Source: G963663315 sp965116335 | GTDB taxonomy: Bacteria > Pseudomonadota > Gammaproteobacteria > Arenicellales > Poriferihabitantaceae | DNA length: 64,000 bases | Assembly (NCBI GenBank): GCA_965116335.1 | Contig: OZ220677.1 | Location: 2,666,001-2,730,000 of the forward strand | Direction: 5' to 3' | Part shown: in pieces, positions 25,795 through 35,237 of the stretch | Layout of the letters: each line of letters starts with the position of its first letter | Numbering within the stretch: position 1 is the stretch's first letter | Made by a program: the position numbers and the translations under genes | Notes under the pieces: generated by a model | Told to the model about the DNA's origin: nothing | Database searches by the model: none | Seen by the model: only the letters and a program-made list of their open reading frames with translations

Positions 25795-26853
25795 ATGGAC
25801 CAGCTGAGTCCTATTATGAATGAACCGGGAAATAATAGAATGACTGACGTTACTCCACACAATTACACTCGAAATATTCTGTTACAGATACTGCTTGTTC
25901 TGGGAGTTCTGATGATCGCGGGGGTTTGGCAACGGGACCTCATCACACAGATTTATTTCCATAACCAGGTCAATGCGGTGGGTTGGCTGATCAACGGGGG
26001 TATCCTGCTTCTGTTTGTTTGTGGCCTGTTCGAACTGATCAAACGGTTTATGGAGTATCGGGTTCAGGAGCAGGCAATCAATCGGTTACAGTCCAACCTC
26101 GGTACGGGCGGTGAACCCTTGATTGGAATTCCCCGCAGACTGATGATCTCTGAGCGGTTTCTGACCCTCCAGGAGTTGAGCCGTCGACGTGAAGTCATCA
26201 ATCAGAGTGCCCTGGCCGCCACCTTGCTGGCTTCTGAATCGAGCCGCAACAGTTTTTTGAAATTTGTCCACAATGTGCTGATCCTGACTGGCGTGTTCGG
26301 GACGATTGTTTCCCTGTCGATTTCACTGCTCGGAGCCTCTGATATTTTGCAGAGTAGCGGGCAGATCAATATCCTGCCGGGCGGTGATCAGGAGAGTGGA
26401 AAAGGATTGGGCACCATGATTTTCGGGATGTCTACTGCGTTATCCACCACTCTGACCGCAATTCTCGCATATCTGTTCTTTGGCTATTTTTATATCAAAC
26501 TGACCGATACCCAGACTTTCCTGATCAGCAAGATTGAGGAAGTGAGCGCGACCACATTGATACCGCACTTCCAGAGTGGCCAGGGAGGGGCACTGGATTT
26601 CTCGGATATTCAGTCCGCTGGTGAACTGATTGAAAAGCTCGGGCAGTCCCAGGAACGGGTGACGCAGAAGCTGACGGAATTGCTGGAATCCCGGGCAGCG
26701 GAAGACCGGGGCAACCAGGAAATGCTGGCTCTGATTCGAGAAATGATTGAAGTCCAGATGTCTACGACCAATCAGAATAATGAGAACCTGAATGAAGTTG
26801 TAAGCCTGTTGCAACGCGGATTCCGGTTGCGACCCGGGGGACTGGAACCCTAA
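25795..26853 (+). CDS. MotA/TolQ/ExbB-family proton channel protein
   Basis: A 352-residue membrane protein with four likely transmembrane segments (about 27-44, 61-83, 158-180 and 207-233) in the MotA/TolQ/ExbB layout. A cytoplasmic stretch lies between TM2 and TM3, and the conserved TM3/TM4 pair is VLILTGVFGTIVSLSISLLG and GLGTMIFGMSTALSTTLTAI. The tail of about 110 residues is helical. In-frame ATGs at 25816 and 25840 are alternative starts, and no start has a strong ribosome site. It is followed after 14 bp by a membrane-anchored coiled-coil protein carrying the aspartate expected of a MotB/ExbD partner. The pair resembles ion-driven motor units, but the process it powers is unknown. Confidence 0.82.
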   Translation: MDQLSPIMNEPGNNRMTDVTPHNYTRNILLQILLVLGVLMIAGVWQRDLITQIYFHNQVNAVGWLINGGILLLFVCGLFELIKRFMEYRVQEQAINRLQSNLGTGGEPLIGIPRRLMISERFLTLQELSRRREVINQSALAATLLASESSRNSFLKFVHNVLILTGVFGTIVSLSISLLGASDILQSSGQINILPGGDQESGKGLGTMIFGMSTALSTTLTAILAYLFFGYFYIKLTDTQTFLISKIEEVSATTLIPHFQSGQGGALDFSDIQSAGELIEKLGQSQERVTQKLTELLESRAAEDRGNQEMLALIREMIEVQMSTTNQNNENLNEVVSLLQRGFRLRPGGLEP

Positions 26854-26867
26854 ACCCGGACTACCTG

Positions 26868-28430
26868 ATGCTGAAAACCAACGGCTTTGTCGATCTGCGG
26901 GTCGGTCACGGTGCCGCCGGTATCGGAGACGATAGCGTATGGCCGTCGTTTACCGACGTGATGACTGTGATCGTGATGATATTCCTGATGACGCTGGTCG
27001 TCATCATGGTACGCAATTTCGGGTTAAGTAGTGAGTTGTTGACCAACATCTCGGCCAGAGAGGCCGCTATGCTGGCCAATCAGGACCTGACGCAAAAAAA
27101 TACGGAACTGGAAGCTTCTCTGCAAAGCGCAGAGGCTGAGCGCACCTCATTGGCGGCATCGCTGACGCAGGCGCTCGAACGGATTGCCTCACTTGCTGAT
27201 GAACGGCTTGAGCTACAGGCCGATCTGGAGTCAATGACTGTGGCGCGACAGGAGCTTGAACAGGCCAGCGAGGAACTGCAACAGACTCAGGTCGCCACTT
27301 CGGTCAAGGTTGAGGGACTGATTGCTGACACGGAAGTCTTGATGCAACAAAAAGCGGATCTGGAAGCCGCATTACGAAGTGCCGAAGCGGATCGGGCTTC
27401 ACTGAGTGAATCACTGGCACGGGCACAGGAGCGGATTGCTTTGCTGGGCGAGAGTGAGCGCGGGTTGCAGGATGAAGTGGCGTTACTGATTGCTGAGCGA
27501 CAGGAGCTTGAACAGGCCAATGAGGAAATGCAGCAGGCCCAGCTTGAGGCTTCAGTGGAAATTGAGAATCTGATTGCTGACACAGAAGTTCTAAGGCAAC
27601 AGAAGGCGGATCTGGAAGCCGCGTTGCAAAGTGCCGAGGCGGAAAGCTCCGCACTGGCTGAATCATTAGAACAGGCATTGGAACGGATTGCCTCGCTGAC
27701 TGATAGTGAGCGTGGATTGCAGGATGAGGTGACAAGGCTTACTGCCAATGAACTGCTTTTAACCCGGAACATCGAAACTCTGGATGAGACATTGGCAGAA
27801 CTGGAGGTACAGTCGGAGACTGAAATCGCCTCCCTGATTGACGAAAGAGCCACATTGGAAGACAGGCTCCATAATCTGTCCGGGCAACTCGAACATTTGA
27901 AACGATTGCTGTCTCGGTCAAATCTTGAGAATCAATTATTGACCGCAGAAATGGAGCAAGTGGAAAGAATCAATGAGAGCGCGGCTGCACGATACGCTCG
28001 CGTGACTGATGAGGTTTTATCACTAAAAGAATTGATTGAGCAGCGGGAAGTAGAGATTGCATCTCTGCGAGCGAGCGCAGATACCTCGGCTCAACAGTAT
28101 AAATCCCTGCAGGAAGAGTACGAAAGCCTGGATGCACAGTATCGCAAGTTGATTCGGCCTGCGAGAAGCCCGGTTGGAAAAATAGTGGCTGAAGTCCATG
28201 TGGAGAAAACAGGCGGAGCCTTGTCGTACAGGATCAAGCAACCGGGAGACTCCGCTCTGGTTCCGGTTTCCCGGGGGCAACTGGATTCAATACTGCAAGA
28301 TCTGAAAGACCGACTGGGCGAATCGTTGTATACCAGAATTGTGATCCCGGACGACAGTAATCTGACTTTCAACGAGGCCTGGGGATTTACCTGGGAGATT
28401 CTTCGGAAGTATGATTATTATTATCAGTAG
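26868..28430 (+). CDS. MotB/ExbD-like membrane-anchored coiled-coil protein
   Basis: A 520-residue protein with one N-terminal membrane helix (SFTDVMTVIVMIFLMTLVVI, about 27-46). An aspartate (D30) sits at its start, as in the ion-conducting helix of MotB/ExbD/ZorB. Residues about 62-420 are a long Glu/Leu/Ala-rich coiled coil with three tandem 84-residue repeats. The last 85 or so residues (VGKIVAEVHVEKTGGALSYRI to the end) form a compact domain that may be ExbD-like. No OmpA-type peptidoglycan-binding motif is visible, unlike MotB or ZorB. The coiled coil would place the C-terminal domain far from the inner membrane. Function is unknown. Confidence 0.78.
   Translation: MLKTNGFVDLRVGHGAAGIGDDSVWPSFTDVMTVIVMIFLMTLVVIMVRNFGLSSELLTNISAREAAMLANQDLTQKNTELEASLQSAEAERTSLAASLTQALERIASLADERLELQADLESMTVARQELEQASEELQQTQVATSVKVEGLIADTEVLMQQKADLEAALRSAEADRASLSESLARAQERIALLGESERGLQDEVALLIAERQELEQANEEMQQAQLEASVEIENLIADTEVLRQQKADLEAALQSAEAESSALAESLEQALERIASLTDSERGLQDEVTRLTANELLLTRNIETLDETLAELEVQSETEIASLIDERATLEDRLHNLSGQLEHLKRLLSRSNLENQLLTAEMEQVERINESAAARYARVTDEVLSLKELIEQREVEIASLRASADTSAQQYKSLQEEYESLDAQYRKLIRPARSPVGKIVAEVHVEKTGGALSYRIKQPGDSALVPVSRGQLDSILQDLKDRLGESLYTRIVIPDDSNLTFNEAWGFTWEILRKYDYYYQ
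27111..27866 (+). repeat. Three tandem 252-bp (84-residue) coiled-coil repeats
   Basis: Copies begin at 27111, 27363 and 27615 (residues 82, 166 and 250). Copies 1 and 2 align without gaps over all 84 residues, from E-A-(S/A)-L-x-SAEA to ADTEVL-x-QQKADL. Copy 3 matches well for about 44 residues, then diverges. The multiple of three and of seven keeps frame and near-heptad register, so copy number could change rod length without breaking the protein. Confidence 0.85.
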
Positions 28431-28462
28431 CTATTGACTGCAAGTGATTTCAGCACCGGCCA

Positions 28463-30358
28463 ATGAAGTATCCGGAAAAGTTCGAGATAGTGGTTATCGG
28501 CGGTGGTCATGCCGGCGTGGAGGCGGCGCTGGCGGCTGCCCGGATGAATTGCCGAACCCTGTTGATTACCCACAATATCGAAACGATTGGGCAAATGTCG
28601 TGCAATCCGGCAATAGGAGGAATCGGAAAAGGCCATATTGTCAAGGAGATTGACGCGCTCGGCGGCATCATGGCCAGGGCGATTGATCAATCAGGCATTC
28701 ATTTTCGCAGGCTGAATTCCCGCAAAGGCCCGGCGGTACAGGCGACACGCGCCCAGGCCGACCGGGCATTGTATAAAATGGCGATTCGGCGGGCGATCGA
28801 GTATCAACCCGGCCTGACCGTATTCCAGCAATCTGTCGATGACCTGATCTTGCAGGGCGATCAGGTGACCGGGGTTAAAACCGGGTCGGGAATCAGGATT
28901 GAGGCGCCGGTAGTGATATTGACGGCTGGGACCTTCCTGAACGGTAAAATCCATATCGGAACGGATCATTCCAGGGGAGGACGAGCGGGCGACCCTCCGT
29001 CCGTGGCGCTGGCAAACCGGCTGCGGGAATTACCGTTTCGCGTGGATCGTCTGAAAACCGGGACTCCGCCACGGATTGACGGCAAAACTATCGACTATAG
29101 CGAACTGGAAAAGCAACCGGGCGACCGGCCTGTACCGGTATTCTCGTTTATCGGCAGTGCAGAACAGCATCCTGAGCAAGTCTCTTGCCACATTACACAT
29201 ACCAATGACCGGACTCACGAAATTATCCGAAAATCCCTGCACAGATCCCCCCTTTACGGCGGTGAAATTGAAGGAGTGGGGCCACGATATTGTCCCTCGG
29301 TAGAGGACAAGGTGGTGCGTTTCGGCGACCAGAACAGCCATCAGATATTTGTTGAACCCGAAGGATTGAATACAACGGAAGTCTATCCCAACGGCATTTC
29401 CACCAGCCTGCCGTTCGATGTGCAACATGACTTCGTAAGAACCATCAAAGGCTTTGAGCAAGCCCTGATTACCCGCCCCGGCTATGCCATAGAATATGAT
29501 TTTTTTGATCCGCGCGGCTTGAACAGCTCACTGGAAACCCAATCAATCGGCGGATTGTTTTTTGCCGGACAGATCAATGGCACGACCGGATATGAAGAGG
29601 CGGCGGGTCAGGGATTGATTGCAGGAATCAATGCGGCGTTGAAGGTAAAACAAAAGGAACCCTGGAGTCCGGCCCGGAGTGAGGCATACATCGGCGTGAT
29701 GATTGATGATCTGGTGACTCGCGGCACTGCTGAACCTTATCGAATGTTTACTTCCCGGGCAGAATATCGGCTACAGCTTCGTGAGGATAATGCGGACTTG
29801 CGGTTGACTGAAAAGGGGTTCGAGTTGGGGGTAGTGGATGATCAGCGTATCGGCTTCTTCAATCTGAAAAGGGATCGGATAGAAAAGGAGAAAGGGCGAT
29901 TGGAAAAAACCTGGATTCATCCGGATAAAACCGATCCCGCACGGGTTGAAAAGCTTCTCGGTCAGCCATTGCAACGAGAGGCCAACTTGTTTGATTTACT
30001 CAGGAGACCGGAGGCAGACTATCGTAGCCTGGTTGATCTGGCTGGACTGGATGCGCCGCTTGATGACCCCCAAAGCATCCGGCAACTTGAGATTCAGGCT
30101 CGTTACAGTGGCTATATTGAGCGCCAGATGATCGAAATCGAGCGTCAAAAAAACAGTGACCGGATGGTGATTCCGCAATCAGTGGATTATGCCAGAGTGA
30201 GAGGATTGTCTACTGAAGTTCAACATAAATTGACCGAAACCCGCCCGCAGACAATCGGTCAGGCGGCCCGGATTCCAGGGGTGACCCCGGCTGCTGTTTC
30301 CCTGTTACTGGTCCATCTGAAGAAGCTCGGACGCGTCGTAAGCATGAGCGCCGGGTAG
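28463..30358 (+). CDS. mnmG: tRNA uridine-5-carboxymethylaminomethyl synthase MnmG
   Basis: FAD/NADH-dependent partner of MnmE in wobble-uridine modification. The 631-residue length is standard. The N-terminus has the dinucleotide fold VVIGGGHAGVEAALAAARM, then SCNPAIGGIGKGHIVKEIDALGG and the signature GTFLNGKIHIG. FFAGQINGTTGYEEAAGQG and the C-terminal helical MnmE-binding domain (TPAAVSLLLVHLKK) follow. It is separated from mnmE by the channel and coiled-coil genes. The usual downstream neighbours rsmG and parAB are absent, and it is convergent with a dehydrogenase gene. Confidence 0.97.
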   Translation: MKYPEKFEIVVIGGGHAGVEAALAAARMNCRTLLITHNIETIGQMSCNPAIGGIGKGHIVKEIDALGGIMARAIDQSGIHFRRLNSRKGPAVQATRAQADRALYKMAIRRAIEYQPGLTVFQQSVDDLILQGDQVTGVKTGSGIRIEAPVVILTAGTFLNGKIHIGTDHSRGGRAGDPPSVALANRLRELPFRVDRLKTGTPPRIDGKTIDYSELEKQPGDRPVPVFSFIGSAEQHPEQVSCHITHTNDRTHEIIRKSLHRSPLYGGEIEGVGPRYCPSVEDKVVRFGDQNSHQIFVEPEGLNTTEVYPNGISTSLPFDVQHDFVRTIKGFEQALITRPGYAIEYDFFDPRGLNSSLETQSIGGLFFAGQINGTTGYEEAAGQGLIAGINAALKVKQKEPWSPARSEAYIGVMIDDLVTRGTAEPYRMFTSRAEYRLQLREDNADLRLTEKGFELGVVDDQRIGFFNLKRDRIEKEKGRLEKTWIHPDKTDPARVEKLLGQPLQREANLFDLLRRPEADYRSLVDLAGLDAPLDDPQSIRQLEIQARYSGYIERQMIEIERQKNSDRMVIPQSVDYARVRGLSTEVQHKLTETRPQTIGQAARIPGVTPAAVSLLLVHLKKLGRVVSMSAG

Positions 30359-30373
30359 ACTGCCGTCAGTCAA

Positions 30374-32833
30374 TCATCCCCGCATTCTTTTTGCTCCGGG
30401 GTCATACATTGCGGACAAGCTGGCCTGGGCTGGAACAATACGGCCAGCCACCTCAATGGCAAACTTTCCAGAGGCGATATAGTCCGCATTCACCCCATCC
30501 TCATGAGAGACATACCCCAGGCCGACAGCCCCTCCCAGAGTATGGCCGTAGTTGCCTGAGGTCAGATGTCCGACCCGTTTGCCGTTTCGCAGAATGGGTT
30601 CATGGTGATACAGTACTTCTTCCGGGTCCTGGAGCAGGAATTGTAGCATACGCTTTTTCTTCCAGCTCCCGGTCTCTTTTTGCCGGAGCATGGCATCGCG
30701 GCCAATGAAAGGAATATCTTTCTCATAATCGCAGACAAATCCAAGACCACATTCCAACGGCGTATCTGTGTCGGCGACGTCATGACCGAAGTGCACGAAT
30801 TTCTTCTCGATTCGGCCGCTGTCCAGTGCATGCAGCCCGGCCATGACCAGGCCGTGTTTTTCGCCAGCCTGCCATAGCGTATCGAACCCATGACGCGCCA
30901 TGTCGACCGGGATATACAGCTCCCACCCCAGTTCCCCGACATAGGAGACCCGTGCCGCTCGCCCGACCGCGCATCCTATTTCGACGGGCCGAGACATACC
31001 GAACGGGAATGCTGGCGTACTCATGTCGATGTCAAGAACATCGCTGAGCAATGCTCGGCTGTTCGGCCCCATCACGCCCAGCACGGCCAGAGCGCTGGTA
31101 ACATCGGTGACCGTGCAAAGAGCGTCTTCGGGGATATTGCGCGCCAGCCAATCCAGGTCCTTGCCGGTTACCGCGGCGGCACTCACCACCAGAAACTGAT
31201 TCTCTTCAAGTCGGGTTACCGTCAGGTCAGCCTCGATGCCGCCCCGCTCATTAAGCCAATGGGTGTATACCATCCTGCCGGGTGAGACATCAACATTGGC
31301 GCTACAAATTCTTTGCAACGCGCGGCAACTGTCCTTGCCCTGTATCAGGTATTTTGAGAAACTGCTCTGGTCGAACAGGGCTACATTCTCACGAAAAGCC
31401 TTGTGTTCCCCAGCCGAATATCCGAACCAGTTCTGCTTTCCGAAGCAGTATTCATATTGCGGTTTGACGCCTTGCGGGGCAAACCAGTTCGGACGTTCCC
31501 ACCCGGCTACTTCGCCAAAGCAGGCGTTACGTTCAACCAGTTTTTCATGGATCGGAGAGTGACGTACATTTCTGGCGGTTTCCATCTGTCGGTACGGCCA
31601 GTGGTTGCCATATAATAGTCCGAGCGTCTCGCTGACCCGGGTTTGCAGATACTGACTGGTCCCCTGAAATGAATACATCCGGCGAATATCGACATTCCAC
31701 AAATCCAGCGGCGCATGACCGTAATGCATCCATTCCGACAGTGCTTTGCCCACACCGCCGGAACTCTGAATGCCAATTGAGTTCAAGCCCGCCGCTACGA
31801 AGAAATTCCGCACCTCCGGGGCTTCACCAATGTGAAACTGATCATCTGGAGTAAATGATTCAGGCCCACAGAAGAACTTTCGCCAACCGACCTCCTGCAA
31901 TATCGGCACGCGCTCCATCGACTTTTCAAGCACGGGCATCATCTGTTCATCGAAATGACCGTCGATTTCATCGAAACTGAAATCCTCTGGAATTCCGTTC
32001 TGCCCCCACGGTATCGCATTCGGTTCGAACTGTCCGACCAGCAGGCTGCCGGCATCCTGTTTGTAATAGGCGCCCATGTCATGGTCCCGCATTACCGGCA
32101 GGTCCAGCGGCAGCGAGTCGAGCTTTTCAGTCACCGCATAATAGTGCTCCGCCGCATGGAGCGGGACGTTGACCCCGGCCATCCTGCCGACCTCCCGTGC
32201 CCACATCCCGGCGCAATTAACCACGAACTCAGCCTGAATATCGCCCTGATTGGTGTTGACCCCGCAAACCCGGCCATTCTCGACCACAACGCCGGTAACG
32301 ACCACTCCTTCCAGGCACAACGCGCCCCGATTGCGAGCACTTTTGATAAATGCGGCGGTTACGTCCACCGGGCTTGCGTAACCATCCTGTGCGACCCAGG
32401 TTCCACCGAGCAGATCCCCTGTCTCCAGATAAGGATAAAGTGCCTTGATTTCCTGCGGCGTAATAACATCCACACGGGTTACCCCGAAAGCGTTGTTCAT
32501 TGATGCCACCCGTTTCAACTCTTCGAATCGTCCCTCACTGTGTGCGATACTGAGTGAGCCCACCTGCTTGAATCCGGTTGACTGTCCACTCTCTTTCTCG
32601 ATTTCGGACAGTACCGACATGGAGTATTGGGCCATTTTCGCATGGCTTTCATTAGCGCGCATAATGCCGATCAGTCCGGCCGCATGCCAGGTAGTGCCAC
32701 AACTGAACTGGCTGCGTTCAAGCAGTACCACATCACTCCAGCCGATTTTAGCCAGATGGTAAGCTACACTGGAACCGATGACGCCGCCGCCTATAATGAC
32801 CGCGCTTGCGGTTGTTGGAAGTTTCGGGGACAT
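30374..32833 (-). CDS. Dimethylglycine/sarcosine dehydrogenase-like flavoprotein
   Basis: An 819-residue two-domain enzyme. The N-terminal FAD domain starts AVIIGGGVIGSSVAYHLAKIG and carries TTWHAAGL, whose His matches the covalent flavin site of dimethylglycine and sarcosine dehydrogenases. The C-terminal half is a GcvT/aminomethyltransferase-like folate domain (HALDSGRIEKKFVHFGHDV, SGNYGHTLGGAVGLGYV). Enzymes of this architecture oxidatively demethylate N-methylated glycines and pass the one-carbon unit to tetrahydrofolate. The exact substrate is not fixed by sequence. It may act with the Rieske/cupin operon about 7 kb away. Confidence 0.88.
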   Translation of the reverse strand: MSPKLPTTASAVIIGGGVIGSSVAYHLAKIGWSDVVLLERSQFSCGTTWHAAGLIGIMRANESHAKMAQYSMSVLSEIEKESGQSTGFKQVGSLSIAHSEGRFEELKRVASMNNAFGVTRVDVITPQEIKALYPYLETGDLLGGTWVAQDGYASPVDVTAAFIKSARNRGALCLEGVVVTGVVVENGRVCGVNTNQGDIQAEFVVNCAGMWAREVGRMAGVNVPLHAAEHYYAVTEKLDSLPLDLPVMRDHDMGAYYKQDAGSLLVGQFEPNAIPWGQNGIPEDFSFDEIDGHFDEQMMPVLEKSMERVPILQEVGWRKFFCGPESFTPDDQFHIGEAPEVRNFFVAAGLNSIGIQSSGGVGKALSEWMHYGHAPLDLWNVDIRRMYSFQGTSQYLQTRVSETLGLLYGNHWPYRQMETARNVRHSPIHEKLVERNACFGEVAGWERPNWFAPQGVKPQYEYCFGKQNWFGYSAGEHKAFRENVALFDQSSFSKYLIQGKDSCRALQRICSANVDVSPGRMVYTHWLNERGGIEADLTVTRLEENQFLVVSAAAVTGKDLDWLARNIPEDALCTVTDVTSALAVLGVMGPNSRALLSDVLDIDMSTPAFPFGMSRPVEIGCAVGRAARVSYVGELGWELYIPVDMARHGFDTLWQAGEKHGLVMAGLHALDSGRIEKKFVHFGHDVADTDTPLECGLGFVCDYEKDIPFIGRDAMLRQKETGSWKKKRMLQFLLQDPEEVLYHHEPILRNGKRVGHLTSGNYGHTLGGAVGLGYVSHEDGVNADYIASGKFAIEVAGRIVPAQASLSAMYDPGAKRMRG

Positions 32834-32894
32834 AATAAATTCTTCCTGTCAGTTAAAAAGATTAAGAGGGGTTGGATTGACCGGGCAAAAGCCG

Positions 32895-35087
32895 TTAATT
32901 CCGTTTCTTGATGTTGCGGGCGCGCACGGACTTCTTGCGCCGTCTGGTATTCAGCCGAGCCTGGGCGTATTCGATCAGTTGATGCTGGCAACCGACGGCT
33001 TCGGGTGACTTGCAGGTTCGCTTGATATATGAGCCATCTGACTGCATTTCCCAGGCATCTACATCGTCTTCGAGTAACGTGTCGAGAATCAGGCGCAGCT
33101 CGTTCTTCAATGACTTCCGGTTGATCGGGGTTACCACTTCGACCCGGCTTTCCAGGTTTCTTTTCATCAGGTCGGCAGAACCGATCAGATACTCGTCCGC
33201 TCCCTGGTTCTGGAAATAAAATACCCGGCTGTGTTCGAGGAACCGGCCCACTATGCTGATCACGGTCACATTCTCGGACAATCCTTTGATACCCGGACGT
33301 AACCGGCAGGTATCCCGGATAATCAGATCGACTTTGACTCCTGCGACTGAGGCGCGGTACAGGGCTTCCACAATGTCTCGATCCTCAAGCGCATTCGACT
33401 TGATCTGGATTAATCCCTCGCCGCCCTGGCTCACATGGGCGATTTCGCGGTTGATTTTGTCGATCAGCTCTTTTTTCAGTTGCTTCGGAGAAACCAGCAG
33501 CTGTTTGAAAGTCCGTTTTCTGGAATGGCCGGTAGTCAGGTAGTTGAACAGCTCGGTGGTGTCGTTGCCGATATGATGGTCACAGGTCAACAACCCGAGG
33601 TCCGTATATTGTCGTGCCGTGCCGCCATGATAATTGCCGGTGCCGATATGGACATAGCGCCTGAGTTTGTCCATATCCTGTCGCACTACCATCAGTACTT
33701 TGCAATGAGTCTTCAGACCGATTACGCCGTAAGTGACATGGATACCGGCTCGCTCCATTCGTTCAGCCCATTTGATATTGGCGGCCTCATCGAATTTCGC
33801 CTTCAGTTCAACCACCACCGCGACCTGTTTGCGGTTATTCGCGGCCTGGATCAGCAAATCGACAATGCGGGTCTCCTCATCCGTCCGGTACAGGGACATC
33901 TTGATCGCCCGCACCTGTTCGTCATTGGCCGCCTCCTTCAGGAAGCGGACGACCGAGGTATTGAACGATTCATAAGGGTGCTGCAGCAACATCGAATGGG
34001 CTTCGCGGATGGAGTAGAAAATACTGCGCTGCCCATCCTGCAGCCGGTGATGATTGATGGGCAGATGCGGGGGATAGTGAAGCTCCGGTCGTGGCAATGA
34101 TACCAGCTCGAACAGATCCTTCTGGGCGAGCAGGCTGCCGGATTCGAATACGTCCATTTCTACATTCAGACCCAGCTGCTCCGCCAGTGTTTTCTTTCGG
34201 TCGTCTGACATACCCCGGTTGACCGCAATGCGGACGATCGGGGCGATTCGCCGGTCGCGCAGCTCGGATTCGATCATGGACAGCAGATCACTGACCCCGG
34301 ACTCCTGTCTTTCCGCTGCCGCATTCCTGGAAATATAGAAATAGTCGAACTCGAAATCCTGTTCGCCGGGGAAAAGCAGGTCCAGATTGTGGGCAATGAT
34401 TTGTTCCAACGGCACGAAATGACTGGCACCCGGAAGCTGGACAAAGCGCGGCACATCAGCACCAACCGGGACTTTCACTCTGGCCAGGAACGGGTCTTCA
34501 TCCTGAATGACAGGCAGGGTTACCAATATATTCAGTGACAAATTGGAAATGAACGGGAAAGGATGAGCCGGATCGAAAATCTGTGGCGTGACCAGCGGAA
34601 AGATGTTCTCGAAATAGTGATGTCGCAGGGTATCACGTTGATCCTGAGTCAGCTCTTCATAGTCCAGGATGCGGATGTCCCTGGCATCCAGCTCGGCCAG
34701 AAGTTCGGGCAGAGCCTGGTCATTGATCACTTCAAGCTCCTTAACCAGCGCCCGGCATTCAGTCAGTTGGAGTGAAGGGGTACGTCCGTCAACCGTCAGT
34801 TTGACCACGCCGGTCATCTCCTGAAGTTTCAGGCCACCGATGCGTTTCATGAAAAACTCGTCGATGTTCGAGGCGAAGATGGCGAAGAATTTGAGGCGTT
34901 CAAGCAGGGGGTTATCGTGATCCATAGCCTCGCACAGTACCCGTCGATTGAATTGAAGCCAGGTAATCTCCCGGTTCAGATAAAGATCGCAGGCGGTCAG
35001 GTCATGGTCAATCCTGTCCGGTGATGCCGGTTCGCTGTCCGGTGTCCGGGTTCGCGGGCGCTTTTCGATAGCTGCATTCGATGACAT
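32895..35087 (-). CDS. ppk1: Polyphosphate kinase 1
   Basis: Polymerises the ATP gamma-phosphate into polyphosphate. The 730-residue enzyme has the N-terminal domain (YLNREITWLQFNRRVLCEA), the SIREAHSMLLQHPYESF segment, and two PLD-like catalytic domains. The phospho-histidine region is THCKVLMVVRQ, followed by YVHIGTGNYH. The C-terminal tail is unusually basic (RRRKKSVRARNIKKRN). It is transcribed away from the DUF21-CBS genes and separated from the downstream dehydrogenase by about 60 bp. Confidence 0.97.
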   Translation of the reverse strand: MSSNAAIEKRPRTRTPDSEPASPDRIDHDLTACDLYLNREITWLQFNRRVLCEAMDHDNPLLERLKFFAIFASNIDEFFMKRIGGLKLQEMTGVVKLTVDGRTPSLQLTECRALVKELEVINDQALPELLAELDARDIRILDYEELTQDQRDTLRHHYFENIFPLVTPQIFDPAHPFPFISNLSLNILVTLPVIQDEDPFLARVKVPVGADVPRFVQLPGASHFVPLEQIIAHNLDLLFPGEQDFEFDYFYISRNAAAERQESGVSDLLSMIESELRDRRIAPIVRIAVNRGMSDDRKKTLAEQLGLNVEMDVFESGSLLAQKDLFELVSLPRPELHYPPHLPINHHRLQDGQRSIFYSIREAHSMLLQHPYESFNTSVVRFLKEAANDEQVRAIKMSLYRTDEETRIVDLLIQAANNRKQVAVVVELKAKFDEAANIKWAERMERAGIHVTYGVIGLKTHCKVLMVVRQDMDKLRRYVHIGTGNYHGGTARQYTDLGLLTCDHHIGNDTTELFNYLTTGHSRKRTFKQLLVSPKQLKKELIDKINREIAHVSQGGEGLIQIKSNALEDRDIVEALYRASVAGVKVDLIIRDTCRLRPGIKGLSENVTVISIVGRFLEHSRVFYFQNQGADEYLIGSADLMKRNLESRVEVVTPINRKSLKNELRLILDTLLEDDVDAWEMQSDGSYIKRTCKSPEAVGCQHQLIEYAQARLNTRRRKKSVRARNIKKRN

Positions 35088-35237
35088 GGGTCGTACCGTG
35101 GGTTGGTGTCACGCAGATTATACAATTTTAATTGAAATCAGAGTCATATTCAGTCATATTAACGGCAATCCAATCTTGAGGAGCATGCTTTTACATGTCC
35201 GAACACCCTCCCAGTCTGTTATTAACCGAAAATCTTG

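Noticed and set aside
25795..28430. Calling the channel pair a Zorya system
   Set aside because: ZorC/ZorD or ZorE partners are absent, and the second protein lacks the peptidoglycan-binding domain of ZorB.
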